From: Deltaproteobacteria bacterium
GTDB lineage: Bacteria; Desulfobacterota; Desulfobulbia; Desulfobulbales; Desulfurivibrionaceae
Length of the DNA: 44,011 bases
NCBI GenBank assembly: GCA_026388735.1
Contig: JAPLJG010000067.1
Location: 1-44,011, forward strand
Direction: 5' to 3'
A model generated the notes under the pieces. The model worked only from the letters and a program-made list of their open reading frames with translations, ran no database searches and was not told the origin of the DNA. A program made the position numbers and the translations under genes. Shown here piece after piece: positions 16,942 through 26,669 of this stretch. How positions within the stretch are numbered: the stretch's first letter is position 1; the number at the start of each line of letters is the position of its first letter.

Positions 16942-18243
16942 ATGCCCGGACTTATATTTTTAAAGAATGGGCGGGTGATTGATCCGGCAAACGGAATCGA
17001 TCAGATTCAAGATGTGCTGATTGTCGATGGCAGAATAAGCGCGGTGGTCAAGCCAGGCACGCTTCCCGAGCAGACAGGGGGCCTTGTTTTTGACTTGACG
17101 GGGAAGTGGGTGGTGCCGGGGCTGATCGACATGCATGTGCACTTGCGTGAACCAGGCCAGGAGTACAAGGAAACCATAGAAACGGGAACCCGTGCCGCTG
17201 CAGCCGGGGGCTTTACTGCTGTGGCTGCCATGCCGAACACAAAGCCGGTCAATGATAACCAGGCCGTGACAGTATTTATTCTGGCAAAGGCGGCGGAAGC
17301 TGGTTTCGCCAGGGTCTACCCAGTAGGCGCGATCAGTAGCGGGAGTAATGGAGAGCATCTCGCCGAGTTTGGCGAATTGCGCCAAGCCGGGGCGGTTGCC
17401 GTAACCGATGATGGGTTGCCGGTGGGCAACAGTCAGCTCATGCGTCGCGCCCTGGAGTATGCCAGCAACCATGATTTGCTGGTTATTTCCCATGCCGAGG
17501 AGATGACGCTCAGTCACAGTGGCGCGATGAACGATGGGGCGCTGGCTACCCGGCTCGGCCTGCGGGGCATTCCCCATGTTGCCGAAGAGATTATGGTCTA
17601 TCGTGACCTGGCCCTGGCTGACTTTACCGGGCGGCCCATCCATATCGCCCATGTCAGCACGCGGGAATCGCTGTCTTTGATCAGACGAGCCAAGGAAAAA
17701 GGCGTGGCGGTTACCGCCGAGACAGCGCCGCATTATTTCACCCTTACCGAGAAAGCGGTGGATGGCTACAACACCCTGGCGAAAATGAATCCTCCCCTGC
17801 GGACCGAGGCGGATGTCGCCGCAGTGCGTGAGGCTTTGCGAGACGGAACCCTTGACGCTATTGCCACGGATCATGCACCGCACGGTGAGCTCGATAAGGA
17901 TATGGAGTTTGATCAGGCGGCCAACGGCATCATCGGCCTGGAAACAGCAGTGCCGTTAACCTTGCGGCTCGTGCGGGAAAATCAGCTTGATGCCCGGAGG
18001 ATGGTGGAGCTGCTTTCGGTGAATCCGGCAAGGATTCTCGGGGTGGTCGGTGGGACGCTTTCCGTGGGCGCACCAGCGGATATAACGGTTATTGATCCGG
18101 AGAAGAAGTTTGTTTTTAGCGAGGAAAGCATTCAGTCCAAGAGCAGGAACTCTCCGTTTCTTGGCTGGGAATTGCAAGGAAAGGCCGTGTTGACCATCCT
18201 GGCCGGTAGGATAACTTGGGGCCAAGACTCCTTCAGCTCTTGA
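16942..18243 (+). CDS. pyrC: Dihydroorotase
   Basis: 433 residues, amidohydrolase fold. PGLIDMHVHLREPGQEYKET carries the HxH metal pair, and further metal-binding histidines are in ISHAEE and IHIAHVSTRES; the catalytic aspartate is in AIATDHAPH. It is the long, class I type of dihydroorotase, which typically works with aspartate carbamoyltransferase. The 3' end overlaps the convergent FlgC-like gene by 11 nt, so there is no room for a terminator between them. Confidence 0.95.
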   Translation: MPGLIFLKNGRVIDPANGIDQIQDVLIVDGRISAVVKPGTLPEQTGGLVFDLTGKWVVPGLIDMHVHLREPGQEYKETIETGTRAAAAGGFTAVAAMPNTKPVNDNQAVTVFILAKAAEAGFARVYPVGAISSGSNGEHLAEFGELRQAGAVAVTDDGLPVGNSQLMRRALEYASNHDLLVISHAEEMTLSHSGAMNDGALATRLGLRGIPHVAEEIMVYRDLALADFTGRPIHIAHVSTRESLSLIRRAKEKGVAVTAETAPHYFTLTEKAVDGYNTLAKMNPPLRTEADVAAVREALRDGTLDAIATDHAPHGELDKDMEFDQAANGIIGLETAVPLTLRLVRENQLDARRMVELLSVNPARILGVVGGTLSVGAPADITVIDPEKKFVFSEESIQSKSRNSPFLGWELQGKAVLTILAGRITWGQDSFSS

Positions 18244-18586
18244 TGTCCAACAGATTTCCAAGCATCTCATCCTGAACCTGCACGGTTTTCAAGTTGGCTT
18301 GAAAAAAGCGGCGGCTTAACATCATGCTGGGCAACTCTTCGCTCAGTTCCACGTTTGATTTTTCAACCAGAGTTTCTCCTGCGGACGTTTGTTCATACAC
18401 CATCGGCCCAGGCGTCTGAATCTGCTGCACCACAGCTTCTATCCCCTGTGGTTCCTGTTCGTGCAGGGTAACCCGCGTTTTTTTGTAGCCATCTGTATTG
18501 ATGTTGGCCACATTGTTGGCGTTAGATTCAATTTTTTTCTGGATGGCGGTCAGGCCGGAAAGAGCCGAATGGATGCCGGAAATCAT
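18233..18586 (-). CDS. Short FlgC-like flagellar basal-body rod protein
   Basis: 117 residues. The N-terminal half has the rod-protein motif SALSGLTAIQKKIESNANNV, then NINTDGYKK. The C-terminal half matches the basal-body C-terminal domain (SNVELSEELPSMMLSRRFFQ). Such proteins build the rod of the flagellum. It is shorter than typical FlgC and stands alone, with no flagellar gene nearby. A strong ribosome binding site AAGGAGGT precedes the ATG, so it is probably expressed. It overlaps pyrC at the 3' end in a convergent arrangement. Confidence 0.8.
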   Translation of the reverse strand: MISGIHSALSGLTAIQKKIESNANNVANINTDGYKKTRVTLHEQEPQGIEAVVQQIQTPGPMVYEQTSAGETLVEKSNVELSEELPSMMLSRRFFQANLKTVQVQDEMLGNLLDIKS

Positions 18587-18808
18587 AGGCTTACCTCCTT
18601 GAAGTCCTATGTAACGTATGATCTACTATATATACTTATCGGCCTTTTTGGCAAGTAGCTTTATTTTTGTAGGTGGTAATGGCACGGTTTTGCAGGTATA
18701 TCTAACAGGAATGCGGCAGCTGCGCGACTCCTTGCGCCGTTTCGCCAACCAGAAGGCCTACATATTCATTATGACGGCTTTCTCTGATGATGCATATGAG
18801 GGGTTGTT

Positions 18809-19585
18809 ATGCCTTTTTATACCGCCCAGGATGTGGCCAGGTTTTTTCTTAATCCGCTCTTCCCGGCATTTTTTATCGGTCTGATCCTGCTGCTCAAGAA
18901 GGAGCGAACCCGCCTCGGCCTGCTACTGCTTCTGCTCTACCTCTATGGCGTCAGTATCCCTTATACTTCACAGATTGTTATGGCCAAATGGTGGGTGGCA
19001 GATACGGTGGACCGGCATAGCAGGTATGATGCTGCCGTGGTGTTGGGTGGGATAGTTGATTACAATTGGTATGTGCGGCATGCGGCGGAGAATGAAGAAG
19101 AGATCTTCAAATATGTCTCCGACTACCAGCAGCTGGGGCAGAGTTCTGCGCGAATATTGACGGGAGTCGCTGCGGTAAAAAGCGGCCTGGCCGAGACCTT
19201 GCTTCTCAGTGATGTGACTATCAAAGGCGTGAATGAGACGAGAATTCTCCTCGATCTTCTGGAAAAGCAGGGAATTGATCCCCAAAAGATTGCAGTCCAC
19301 GGCAAGGTTCGCAATACCTTGGCCGAGGCAAAAAGCGTTAAGGCATATTGCGAGAGCAAGGGAATCAAGCGAATCCTGCTCATTACCTCGGCCAACCATA
19401 TGCGGAGGGCGGCGGCGCTTTTTCGCAAGCAGGGCTTGAATCCGGATTTACTGTCTGTTTCCAGGGACAACACACCCATTACCCGGGAGAGTTTCGTCCC
19501 TTCCGGCGATGGCCTGGAGGATACCTACGGGATGCTTTATGAGCTTGTCGGCTACACCGCCTACTTGATTCGGGGCAATCTGTAA
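18809..19585 (+). CDS. YdcF/ElyC-like DUF218 envelope protein
   Basis: 258 residues. Two N-terminal hydrophobic segments (FFLNPLFPAFFIGLILLL and LGLLLLLLYLYGVSI) are followed by the DUF218 domain, with DAAVVLGGI, TLLLSDVTIKGVNET, NTLAEAKSVKAYCESKGIK and LLITSANHMRRAAALFRKQ. Relatives such as ElyC and SanA act in cell envelope maintenance; the reaction is not established. The start at 18809 has GAGGGG about 6 nt upstream. The stop lies 7 nt from the convergent topA gene. Confidence 0.85.
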   Translation: MPFYTAQDVARFFLNPLFPAFFIGLILLLKKERTRLGLLLLLLYLYGVSIPYTSQIVMAKWWVADTVDRHSRYDAAVVLGGIVDYNWYVRHAAENEEEIFKYVSDYQQLGQSSARILTGVAAVKSGLAETLLLSDVTIKGVNETRILLDLLEKQGIDPQKIAVHGKVRNTLAEAKSVKAYCESKGIKRILLITSANHMRRAAALFRKQGLNPDLLSVSRDNTPITRESFVPSGDGLEDTYGMLYELVGYTAYLIRGNL

Positions 19586-19592
19586 ATTTCCC

Positions 19593-21884
19593 TTATTCTT
19601 CCTCGCCGATCTTCTTTGTGTACCCGCAGTCCTTGTTCGGACAATGCAGCTGCAGGCCGCTTTTTTTCGTCTCCCGCTCGAGAAGATACGCAGACCCGCA
19701 TTGCGGACACGGTTCATTGACCGGCCTGTCCCACAGGGCGAAGGTGCACTTGGGATAGCGGTTGCAGCTGTAAAAGACCTTGCCGCGCTTGGAGATCTTC
19801 TGGATGAGTTCTCCGGTGCACCCCTCTTCCGGACATGGAACCCCGGTGGTGGTGGCGCGGATGTTTTTACAGGCCGGATAGCCGGAACAGGCCAAAAACT
19901 TACCGTAACGCCCATTTTTAAAGACCATGGGCTTGCCGCATTTTTCACAGAGCTCGCCCGATTCGGCTGGCTGCTCCCTCTCAACGGGCACGATCTTGCC
20001 CTCGTCGTTTCTGGTGAAATCTTGGGTGTGTTTGCACTCCGGATACTTTTCGCAGGCCAAGAAATCGCCATTTTTCCCCCACTTGATCACCATTGTTCCT
20101 GCACAAAGCGGGCAGGGGAGTTCGGTGGGGATGGCCATTTTCTTGACCGACTTCATCTCCTCCTTGGCTGCATCCAGAGTCTTGCTGAACGGGCCGTAAA
20201 AATCCCGCAGAACCTTCAGCCACTGGGTATTGCCAGCCTCGACCTCGTCAAGCTTTTCCTCCATGGAGGCGGTGAATTCTATGTCCAGAATATCCGGGAA
20301 ATGGGCGACAAGCAGTTCGTTGACCAGCTTGCCCAGGTCGGTGGGCATGAATTTGCGTTGGGCCAGGAGCGCGTATTCCTTGTCCTGGATGGTGGAAAGG
20401 ATGGCGGCATAGGTGGAGGGGCGACCCACCCCGTTTTCCTCCAGGGCTTTTACCAGGGTTGCCTCCGTATACCGGGGAGGCGGCTGGGTGAAATGCTGCT
20501 TTGGCTCGATGGCCAGGAGGGAGACGGTGTCGCCTTTTTTCAGGTCCGGCAGGGTGGCATTGTCGCCTTCCGCGCCATCCGAAGAGGCACCTTCATCCAC
20601 CGCTTCTTCGTACAGGGCCATGAAGCCCTGGAAACGCATGATGGAGCCCACGGTCTTGAAGACAAAGTCTTTGGCCGCCACCAGGGTGATGGTGGTCTGG
20701 TCATACTCCGCCGGGGCCATCTGACAGGCGAGAAAGCGCTTCCAGATCAGAGAGTAGAGGGCGAGCATGTCTTTTTCCAGAAAGGGTGCGAGCCTTTCCG
20801 GGGTGTTGCGCACGTCGGTGGGGCGGATGGCTTCGTGGGCGTCCTGGGCGGATTTGCTGGTTTTGAAGATATTCGGCTTGGCAGGGAGGAATTGTTCCCC
20901 GAAGGCCTCGGTGATATACCCACGGGCCTCTTCCAGTGCCTCGTTGCTGATCCGGGTGGAGTCGGTCCGCATGTAGGTGATCAGGCCGGTGGGGCCATCG
21001 GCGCCCAATTCGATGCCCTCATAAAGCTTCTGGGCCAGGGTCATGGTTTTTTTTGCGGAAAAGCGGAGCTTGCGGTTGGCGTCCATCTGCATGGTGCTGG
21101 TGATAAACGGCGGGCTGGGGTTGCGCTTTTTCTTTTTCTTTTCCAGGCTCTCCACCAGAAAAGAAGCGTCCCGCACTGCAGCAACAATGGCCTGGGCCTC
21201 GGCATCGGTGCCGATCTTGTTTTTCTTGAGGTCGATCTTTTTGCCGTATGCCTGGTCGAGCTGGGCGACAAAGGGCGGGGGCGTTTTTCCTTCCAGGGTG
21301 GTGTGGATGGACCAGTATTCTTCCGAAACAAAGGCCTCAATGGCCTGCTCGCGCTCACAAACCATGCGCACCGCGACGGACTGCACCCTCCCTGCGCTTA
21401 AACCCCTGCGGACCTTGTCCCACAGCAGCGGGGAGATTTGGTAACCCACCAGCCGGTCCAGGATGCGGCGGGTCTGCTGGGCCTCGAAACGCTGTTGGTT
21501 GACCTCGCTGGCCTGCTCGATGGCGGCGAGGATGGCTTTTTTGGTGAGTTCATGGAAGAGAACCCGTTGGATGGGCTTGTGGGTGGATTGTAAAAATTCG
21601 GCGATATGGTGGGCAATGGCCTCCCCCTCGCGGTCAGGATCTGGGGCAAGGTAGATCTTGTCCGCTTTCTCGGCGGCGCTTTTCAGGTCGCTGATGATTT
21701 TGCCCTTGCCCCGGATGGTGACGTATTGGGGGGCAAAATCATTGGCAATATCAACGCCCAGGGTTTTCACCGGCAGATCGATGATGTGACCCACCGAAGC
21801 CTTGACGGTAAAGTTTTTGCCGAGATATTTCTGTAAGGTCCGGGCTTTGGCCGGAGACTCAACAATGATAAGCGATTGTGACAT
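19593..21884 (-). CDS. topA: DNA topoisomerase I
   Basis: 763 residues. The Toprim domain begins with IIVESPAKARTLQKYLG and contains APDPDREGEAIAHHIAEFL. The active-site tyrosine is in TGLITYMRTDSTRIS. Four C-terminal zinc-ribbon repeats follow: CPLC...CEKYPEC, CEKCGKPM...CSGYPAC, CPEEGC...CNRYPKC and CPQCGS...CPNKDC. The enzyme relaxes negative supercoils. It is downstream of dprA on the same strand with a gap of 79 nt, an association seen in many bacteria. Full length, no lesion. Confidence 0.96.
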   Translation of the reverse strand: MSQSLIIVESPAKARTLQKYLGKNFTVKASVGHIIDLPVKTLGVDIANDFAPQYVTIRGKGKIISDLKSAAEKADKIYLAPDPDREGEAIAHHIAEFLQSTHKPIQRVLFHELTKKAILAAIEQASEVNQQRFEAQQTRRILDRLVGYQISPLLWDKVRRGLSAGRVQSVAVRMVCEREQAIEAFVSEEYWSIHTTLEGKTPPPFVAQLDQAYGKKIDLKKNKIGTDAEAQAIVAAVRDASFLVESLEKKKKKRNPSPPFITSTMQMDANRKLRFSAKKTMTLAQKLYEGIELGADGPTGLITYMRTDSTRISNEALEEARGYITEAFGEQFLPAKPNIFKTSKSAQDAHEAIRPTDVRNTPERLAPFLEKDMLALYSLIWKRFLACQMAPAEYDQTTITLVAAKDFVFKTVGSIMRFQGFMALYEEAVDEGASSDGAEGDNATLPDLKKGDTVSLLAIEPKQHFTQPPPRYTEATLVKALEENGVGRPSTYAAILSTIQDKEYALLAQRKFMPTDLGKLVNELLVAHFPDILDIEFTASMEEKLDEVEAGNTQWLKVLRDFYGPFSKTLDAAKEEMKSVKKMAIPTELPCPLCAGTMVIKWGKNGDFLACEKYPECKHTQDFTRNDEGKIVPVEREQPAESGELCEKCGKPMVFKNGRYGKFLACSGYPACKNIRATTTGVPCPEEGCTGELIQKISKRGKVFYSCNRYPKCTFALWDRPVNEPCPQCGSAYLLERETKKSGLQLHCPNKDCGYTKKIGEEE

Positions 21885-21963
21885 GGTGTCCTGGTGGACA
21901 TGGTGTCCTGGTGATCTGTTTTTGTTAAGCTGGCGCAGCTACGACTCTTTAACTCTAGGGGCC

Positions 21964-23118
21964 TTATACACTGGACGAATGTGGTTCTGCAAGCCTTTGG
22001 TATTGATTGCCCGGTAAAGAGGCCACTAGACCCTGGAGTTCCAGGTGGAGTAAGATCTCGGCGATCCTCTGGGCCGGCAGTTGTGCTGCCTGGATAATCT
22101 CCTCGATATTTCTTGGGTAAACCTCCAGCAGGGAGAAGATCTTCCCCTCTTCCGCTGGCAGCGGCGGCGCTTGCGGCTTTGTTGCAGGCGGAGAAGCAAG
22201 GGTGGTCAGAGCTAATTCCTCAAGGATATCGGCGGCGCTATGCACGAGCTTTGCACCTTCCTGGATCAGGCGGTGGCAGCCTTCGCTTTTCGGGGAATCG
22301 ATTCTGCCGGGGATGGCAAAAACATCCCGGCCCTGCTCCAGGGCCTGGTGCGCGGTGATCAGGGTGCCGGAACGGTGGGCGGCTTCGACAACCACGACCC
22401 CCAAAGACAAGCCGCTGATAATGCGATTTCGGGCAGGAAAACGAAAGGCCTCCGGTTGGGTTCCTAAAGGGCTTTCGCTGATGATCGCGCCGTGGTCGAT
22501 TATCTGCGCATGGAGTTTTTTGTTTTGGCTGGGATAGATAATATCCAGGCCGCAGCCCATGACCGCGATGGTTTTTCCCCCTGCCGCCAAGGCCCCCCGG
22601 TGGGCGGCGGTGTCTATCCCCAGGGCAAGGCCGCTGGTGATGACCAGGTCGTGGCGGGCCATTTCCATGGCCAGCCTTTCCGCCACCTGTAACCCGTACG
22701 AGGAGGCAGCCCGTGCCCCGACCATGGCGATGCCCGGCGCACTGAGGAGTTGCGGGGAGCCCAAGACATAAAGAATCGGCGGCGGGTCGCTTATTTCCTT
22801 GAGCAGGGGCGGAAAGAGCGGATCGTCCCAGCAGAGCAGAGTGATGCCGGTGTCTTCCGCCAGACGAAGTTCTTTATCTGCCGCAGCCTCGGCAATCGAC
22901 CGCTGATCGCACAGGGAGGCGAGGCTGTCTTTGCGCAAAAATGGACAGTCTTCAAGGGCCTTGCGGTTCGCCGCGAGAATTTCTCGGGCGGAGCCGAACC
23001 GCTCGACAAGTTTTTTGAGGGTGGCGGGGCCAAGCCCAGGGGTAAAGGCAAGGGAGAGCCACTGTTGTCTGATGTCCATATCAGCGAGGCCGCAAGGAAT
23101 GGAAGGGGTGAACGGCAT
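21964..23118 (-). CDS. dprA: DNA-processing protein DprA
   Basis: 384 residues. A SAM/HhH-like N-terminal region (TPGLGPATLKKLVERFGSAR) precedes the Rossmann-like core, with IAMVGARAASSYG, TSGLALGIDTAAHRGAL, PARNRIISGLSLGVVVVEA and GTLITAHQALEQGRDVFAIP. A winged-helix C-terminal domain is present (about 310-375). DprA loads RecA onto incoming single-stranded DNA in natural transformation and is widespread even in bacteria not known to be competent. ATG 23118 and ATG 23079 are both possible starts; neither has a clear ribosome binding site. A very strong hairpin lies just upstream. Confidence 0.94.
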   Translation of the reverse strand: MPFTPSIPCGLADMDIRQQWLSLAFTPGLGPATLKKLVERFGSAREILAANRKALEDCPFLRKDSLASLCDQRSIAEAAADKELRLAEDTGITLLCWDDPLFPPLLKEISDPPPILYVLGSPQLLSAPGIAMVGARAASSYGLQVAERLAMEMARHDLVITSGLALGIDTAAHRGALAAGGKTIAVMGCGLDIIYPSQNKKLHAQIIDHGAIISESPLGTQPEAFRFPARNRIISGLSLGVVVVEAAHRSGTLITAHQALEQGRDVFAIPGRIDSPKSEGCHRLIQEGAKLVHSAADILEELALTTLASPPATKPQAPPLPAEEGKIFSLLEVYPRNIEEIIQAAQLPAQRIAEILLHLELQGLVASLPGNQYQRLAEPHSSSV

Positions 23119-23160
23119 GGATAGCTGGTTTTTCGGGTAAAGCTATCGTCAGGCACAGGC

Positions 23161-23201
23161 GCCGAAGAACAGGGCCTCAAATGGAGGTCCTGTTCTTCGG
23201 C
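23161..23201. other. Long stable hairpin between rpoD and dprA
   Basis: GCCGAAGAACAGGGCCTC (23161-23178) pairs with GAGGTCCTGTTCTTCGGC (23184-23201) over 18 positions with a single wobble or mismatch and a 5-nt loop. On the minus-strand transcript it begins 12 nt after the rpoD stop. There is no T-tract, so it is not a standard terminator. It may stabilise the rpoD message or reduce readthrough into dprA-topA. Confidence 0.7.
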
Positions 23202-23212
23202 TGATAAGCCGA

Positions 23213-24823
23213 TCAATCGTTATAAAAGGCAAAAAGCAGATTGCGCCGGGTGGGGTGCTTGAGTTTTTTCAGCGCCTTGGCTTCGATCTGGCGAATCCGC
23301 TCCCTGGTCACGGCGAAGTTGTCGCCAACCTCCTCCAGGGTCAGGTCAATCGAGGTGTCGATGCCGAAGCGCATACGCAAGACCAGCTCTTCCCGGGGGG
23401 AGAGGGTGCGCAAGACGCTGCGGAGATTTTCCCGTAGGCTTTCCATGGCGGTGGCCTCGTCCGGCGACAGGGAGTTCACGTCTTCGATGAAATCGGAAAG
23501 ATAGCTGTCTTCGCTGCTGCCGATGGGGGTATCCAAGGACAAAGGCTCCTTGGCAATTTTTAGGATATTCTTGACCTTGCTCAGGTCGACATCGAGCCGT
23601 TCGGCCATTTCCTCGGGGGTGGGTTCCCGGCCGGTTTCCCGCAAGAAATCCTTGGCGCCCTTGAGGAGACGGTTGATGGTGTCGATCATGTGCACCGGGA
23701 TACGGATGGTGCGGCCCTGATCGGCAATGGCCCGGGTGATGGCCTGCCTGATCCACCAGGTGGCATAGGTGCTGAACTTGTAGCCCCGGCGGTATTCGAA
23801 TTTTTCCACGGCCTTCATCAGGCCGATGTTGCCTTCCTGGATAAGGTCGAGCAGCTGTAGCCCCCGATTGGCGTACTTTTTGGCCACGCTGACCACGAGA
23901 CGCAGGTTGGCCTGTACCAGGGCGTTTTTGGATTCGCGACTGACTTTTTCCCCGGCGGTGATTTCGTCAAGCAGGGTGGTCAGGGATTCAGGATCGATGC
24001 CATGTGCCTTGACGCAGCCCTGGAGAAAGAGGGGATACTTGACCGTGTCGTTCCGAATCTCAGCGGGTGGGGTAAGTTTGGTCCCTTGTTTGCGCAGCCG
24101 GGTGATGATGGCGGAGAGATGTTTGGCGCTGATGCGATCGTGCTCAAAAAGTTTGGCGATCGCCTTGCCGTTGCGTTTGACCCGGATTCTGATCTTCTGG
24201 GCCTCTGCTTTGGTAATGGCAGAATCCATCAGGTCGAGACGGAAGGCGGAGAGTTCCTCGTTGAGGCGGTGCGCTTCGCTGATCTGCCAGAGGAAGTGTT
24301 CCTTCTTTTCTTCGTTGACCTGGGTATCTGCTTCATCCAAGCCGCGTAGAATGTCGGCGATGGTCCGTTTTCCGGCGAGCATCTTGTCCGCCACTTCGCG
24401 CAGGTATTCAACGGCCAGCGGCGTGGTCAGGAGGGTGTCCTGGATAAGTTTTTCTCCGTCTTCGATTTTTTTGGCGATCTCGGTTTCCTCGTCGGAGGAA
24501 AGCAGGCCGACGGAGCCCATTTCCTGGAGATACGCCTTGACCGGATCCAGCTGGTTTCCGGAAAGATCCCGGGCCTTTGTAATCAGGCCGCCGCCCGGAC
24601 TGTCATCCTCCGGTCCGGCCGGATGCAAGCTTTCCTCCAGATCGCCATCGGTGTCCAGATCCAGATCAAAAATAGCGGTCAGATTATTCGGACGTTCAAC
24701 CGACCAACTGCTCTCCTCTTCCCCTCCACTTTCCAGCAAAGCATCCTCGACCAGCAGGACGCTGGTCATTTCTTTGGCTGCAGTGATCAGTGGTTGTTTG
24801 GATCCTTTCTCTTGCCTCGCCAT
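23213..24823 (-). CDS. rpoD: RNA polymerase primary sigma factor (sigma-70)
   Basis: 536 residues. Region 1.2 starts near residue 92 ([20 protein letters not shown]), followed by a long non-conserved region. Regions 2.1-2.4 are complete ([40 protein letters not shown]). Region 3 has [12 protein letters not shown] and region 4 ends with [20 protein letters not shown]. The first 90 residues are acidic and do not resemble the usual region 1.1. It directs RNA polymerase to housekeeping promoters. Its start has GGGGGGTGAG upstream. It follows dnaG by 76 nt, the classic primase-sigma pairing. Confidence 0.96.
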   Translation of the reverse strand: MARQEKGSKQPLITAAKEMTSVLLVEDALLESGGEEESSWSVERPNNLTAIFDLDLDTDGDLEESLHPAGPEDDSPGGGLITKARDLSGNQLDPVKAYLQEMGSVGLLSSDEETEIAKKIEDGEKLIQDTLLTTPLAVEYLREVADKMLAGKRTIADILRGLDEADTQVNEEKKEHFLWQISEAHRLNEELSAFRLDLMDSAITKAEAQKIRIRVKRNGKAIAKLFEHDRISAKHLSAIITRLRKQGTKLTPPAEIRNDTVKYPLFLQGCVKAHGIDPESLTTLLDEITAGEKVSRESKNALVQANLRLVVSVAKKYANRGLQLLDLIQEGNIGLMKAVEKFEYRRGYKFSTYATWWIRQAITRAIADQGRTIRIPVHMIDTINRLLKGAKDFLRETGREPTPEEMAERLDVDLSKVKNILKIAKEPLSLDTPIGSSEDSYLSDFIEDVNSLSPDEATAMESLRENLRSVLRTLSPREELVLRMRFGIDTSIDLTLEEVGDNFAVTRERIRQIEAKALKKLKHPTRRNLLFAFYND

Positions 24824-24899
24824 AGCTTTCTCACCCCCCTAAGTTAATTCGCCCCACCTCTTTAACTTAAATAAAAGCTGTCGAAAAGGACTACAGGCC

Positions 24900-26669
24900 C
24901 TAAGAATGCAGGGGCTTGTTCATCTGTATTTTTTTGGTCATCAGCTCTATCTCGAGCTGTGCGTTCTGGGTCTGTCGGGCCTCACCGCTTTGTTGCGTAA
25001 GCCGTTCTTGTTTTGCCTTAAGCCTAACTGTCGAAAGCCAACCCAGCATTCCCTGGGCCAGCTGCTCTCGCATCTCTTCGGAATGCGATGGCGCGGAGAT
25101 GAGCATTCTGGAAATAAAAGATCGTTCCGGGCCGGTGGCAAACTCCAGGAGTTGTTCCGCTCCGCCGGAGAGGTCCGGTTGTTTTTTAAGCAGAAGGAGA
25201 ATGGCCAGGCCGAACTGGTTCATGATGATCTCTTCGAGACCCGCGTCGAGAAAGGCGGGGAGATACTCGGGGTAGGCCAGCAGGAATTCAAGCAACTGCC
25301 GTTGTTTCATGGGGAGCGCGGCCTCGTCTTTTCCCGGCGAGGCCGTGGGTCTTGCGGCTTGGCTGTGTGCCGACGGGGGAGTGATGACCCCCTCAAGGAG
25401 CTGCTGCGGAGTAAGGCCGAGTTTTTTGGCAAAATGGGAGACAAAGAGGGTGCGTTGGAGATGCTGATCGCCAATGGCCTTGATCAGCTCTTGGAGTTCC
25501 GCAACGATCTTGGTCTTGCCGGCCACGCTTGAGCCATATTGGGCCACGAGCTTGTCAAAAACAAACTCCGGTAGCGGCATGGCGGCCTCAAGGTGTTTGC
25601 TCAAGCCTTCCCGGCCAAATTCCCGGACAAAGGTGTCCGGATCATGGGCATCCGGCAGCACCGCGATTCTGGCCGTGACCTGTTCGCTCAAAAAAAGCGG
25701 GACCGAGCGCATGGCGGCCTTGAGCCCGGCCTGGTCGCCGTCAAAAAGCAGGATCACCTCATCGGTGTAGCCCCTGAGCGAGCGGATATGGGCCTGGGTC
25801 AGGGCGGTGCCCAGAGGGGCAACCACATTGCGCACCCCATGCACCACCAAGGATAACAGGTCGAAGTTGCCTTCAACCACCAGGCAGTTTTTGGCCTGGC
25901 GGATGTGCTCCCGGTTCTGGTAGAGGCCGAACAGGGTCCGGCTTTTGTCAAAGACCGGGGATTCCGGCGAGTTCATGTACTTGGGCTGGCCATCGTCGAG
26001 AATTCGGCCGCCAAAGGCGACGACCCTGCCGGTCAGGCCGATAATGGGAAACATGACCCGGTTGCGGAAGCGGTCATAAAAGCCGCTGTTATCTCGGGGT
26101 ACGATCAGGCCGGCTTCTTTGGCCGCCTCGGTGGTGATTTTTTGTTTGGGCAGGGCATTGACGAGGAAATTCCAGCTGTCCGGGGCAAAGCCCAGGCGGA
26201 ATTCCTTGGTGATTTCCTCGGGGATGCCCCGTTTGCCAAGATATTCGCGGGCCTTTTGTGCGCCCGGATCGGAAAGCAGGAGCTGGTGGAAGAGCTCGGC
26301 CGCCTTTTCGTTGGCGACATGCAACGCCTCCCGTTTCTGGGCCTTTTCCAGCTCTTGCGGGTTGAGCGGTTTTTCCGGCAGGGGGATCTGGTATTTGCGG
26401 GCCAGCTCCTTCAAAGCCTCGGCAAAGCTCAGGCGATGAAAGTTCATCATGAAGCTGATGGCATCCCCCCCTTCGCCGCACCCAAAGCAGTGGTATGTTT
26501 TGCGCTCTGGGTTGACGGTGAAGGAAGGCGTTTTTTCGGAATGAAACGGGCAGAGCCCCTTGAGGTTGGTGCCTGCGCGCTTGAGGGAGACATGTTCGCC
26601 GATGATTTCGGCGATGTCCGCGGCGTCCTTGATGAGCTGGACGGTATCTTCACCTTGATATCCAGCCAT
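24900..26669 (-). CDS. dnaG: DNA primase
   Basis: About 589 residues from ATG 26669; the frame is open to 26798, but the extra 43 residues have no family character. The zinc finger is in LCPFHSEKTPSFTVNP and HCFGCGEGGD. The RNA polymerase core follows, and the Toprim motifs are CLVVEGNFDLLSLVVHGV and EVILLFDGDQAGLKAAM. A C-terminal helicase-binding region completes it. It makes RNA primers for replication. AAGGAG lies about 13 nt upstream of the chosen start. It is the first gene of dnaG-rpoD-dprA-topA. Confidence 0.95.
   Translation of the reverse strand: MAGYQGEDTVQLIKDAADIAEIIGEHVSLKRAGTNLKGLCPFHSEKTPSFTVNPERKTYHCFGCGEGGDAISFMMNFHRLSFAEALKELARKYQIPLPEKPLNPQELEKAQKREALHVANEKAAELFHQLLLSDPGAQKAREYLGKRGIPEEITKEFRLGFAPDSWNFLVNALPKQKITTEAAKEAGLIVPRDNSGFYDRFRNRVMFPIIGLTGRVVAFGGRILDDGQPKYMNSPESPVFDKSRTLFGLYQNREHIRQAKNCLVVEGNFDLLSLVVHGVRNVVAPLGTALTQAHIRSLRGYTDEVILLFDGDQAGLKAAMRSVPLFLSEQVTARIAVLPDAHDPDTFVREFGREGLSKHLEAAMPLPEFVFDKLVAQYGSSVAGKTKIVAELQELIKAIGDQHLQRTLFVSHFAKKLGLTPQQLLEGVITPPSAHSQAARPTASPGKDEAALPMKQRQLLEFLLAYPEYLPAFLDAGLEEIIMNQFGLAILLLLKKQPDLSGGAEQLLEFATGPERSFISRMLISAPSHSEEMREQLAQGMLGWLSTVRLKAKQERLTQQSGEARQTQNAQLEIELMTKKIQMNKPLHS

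Noticed and set aside
18618-18884. An 88-codon frame before the YdcF-like gene
   Set aside because: Overlaps the well-supported start at 18809 in another frame and has atypical composition with no ribosome binding site.
19644-21401. A 585-codon open frame on the plus strand
   Set aside because: Shadow of topA; low-complexity, no recognisable domain.
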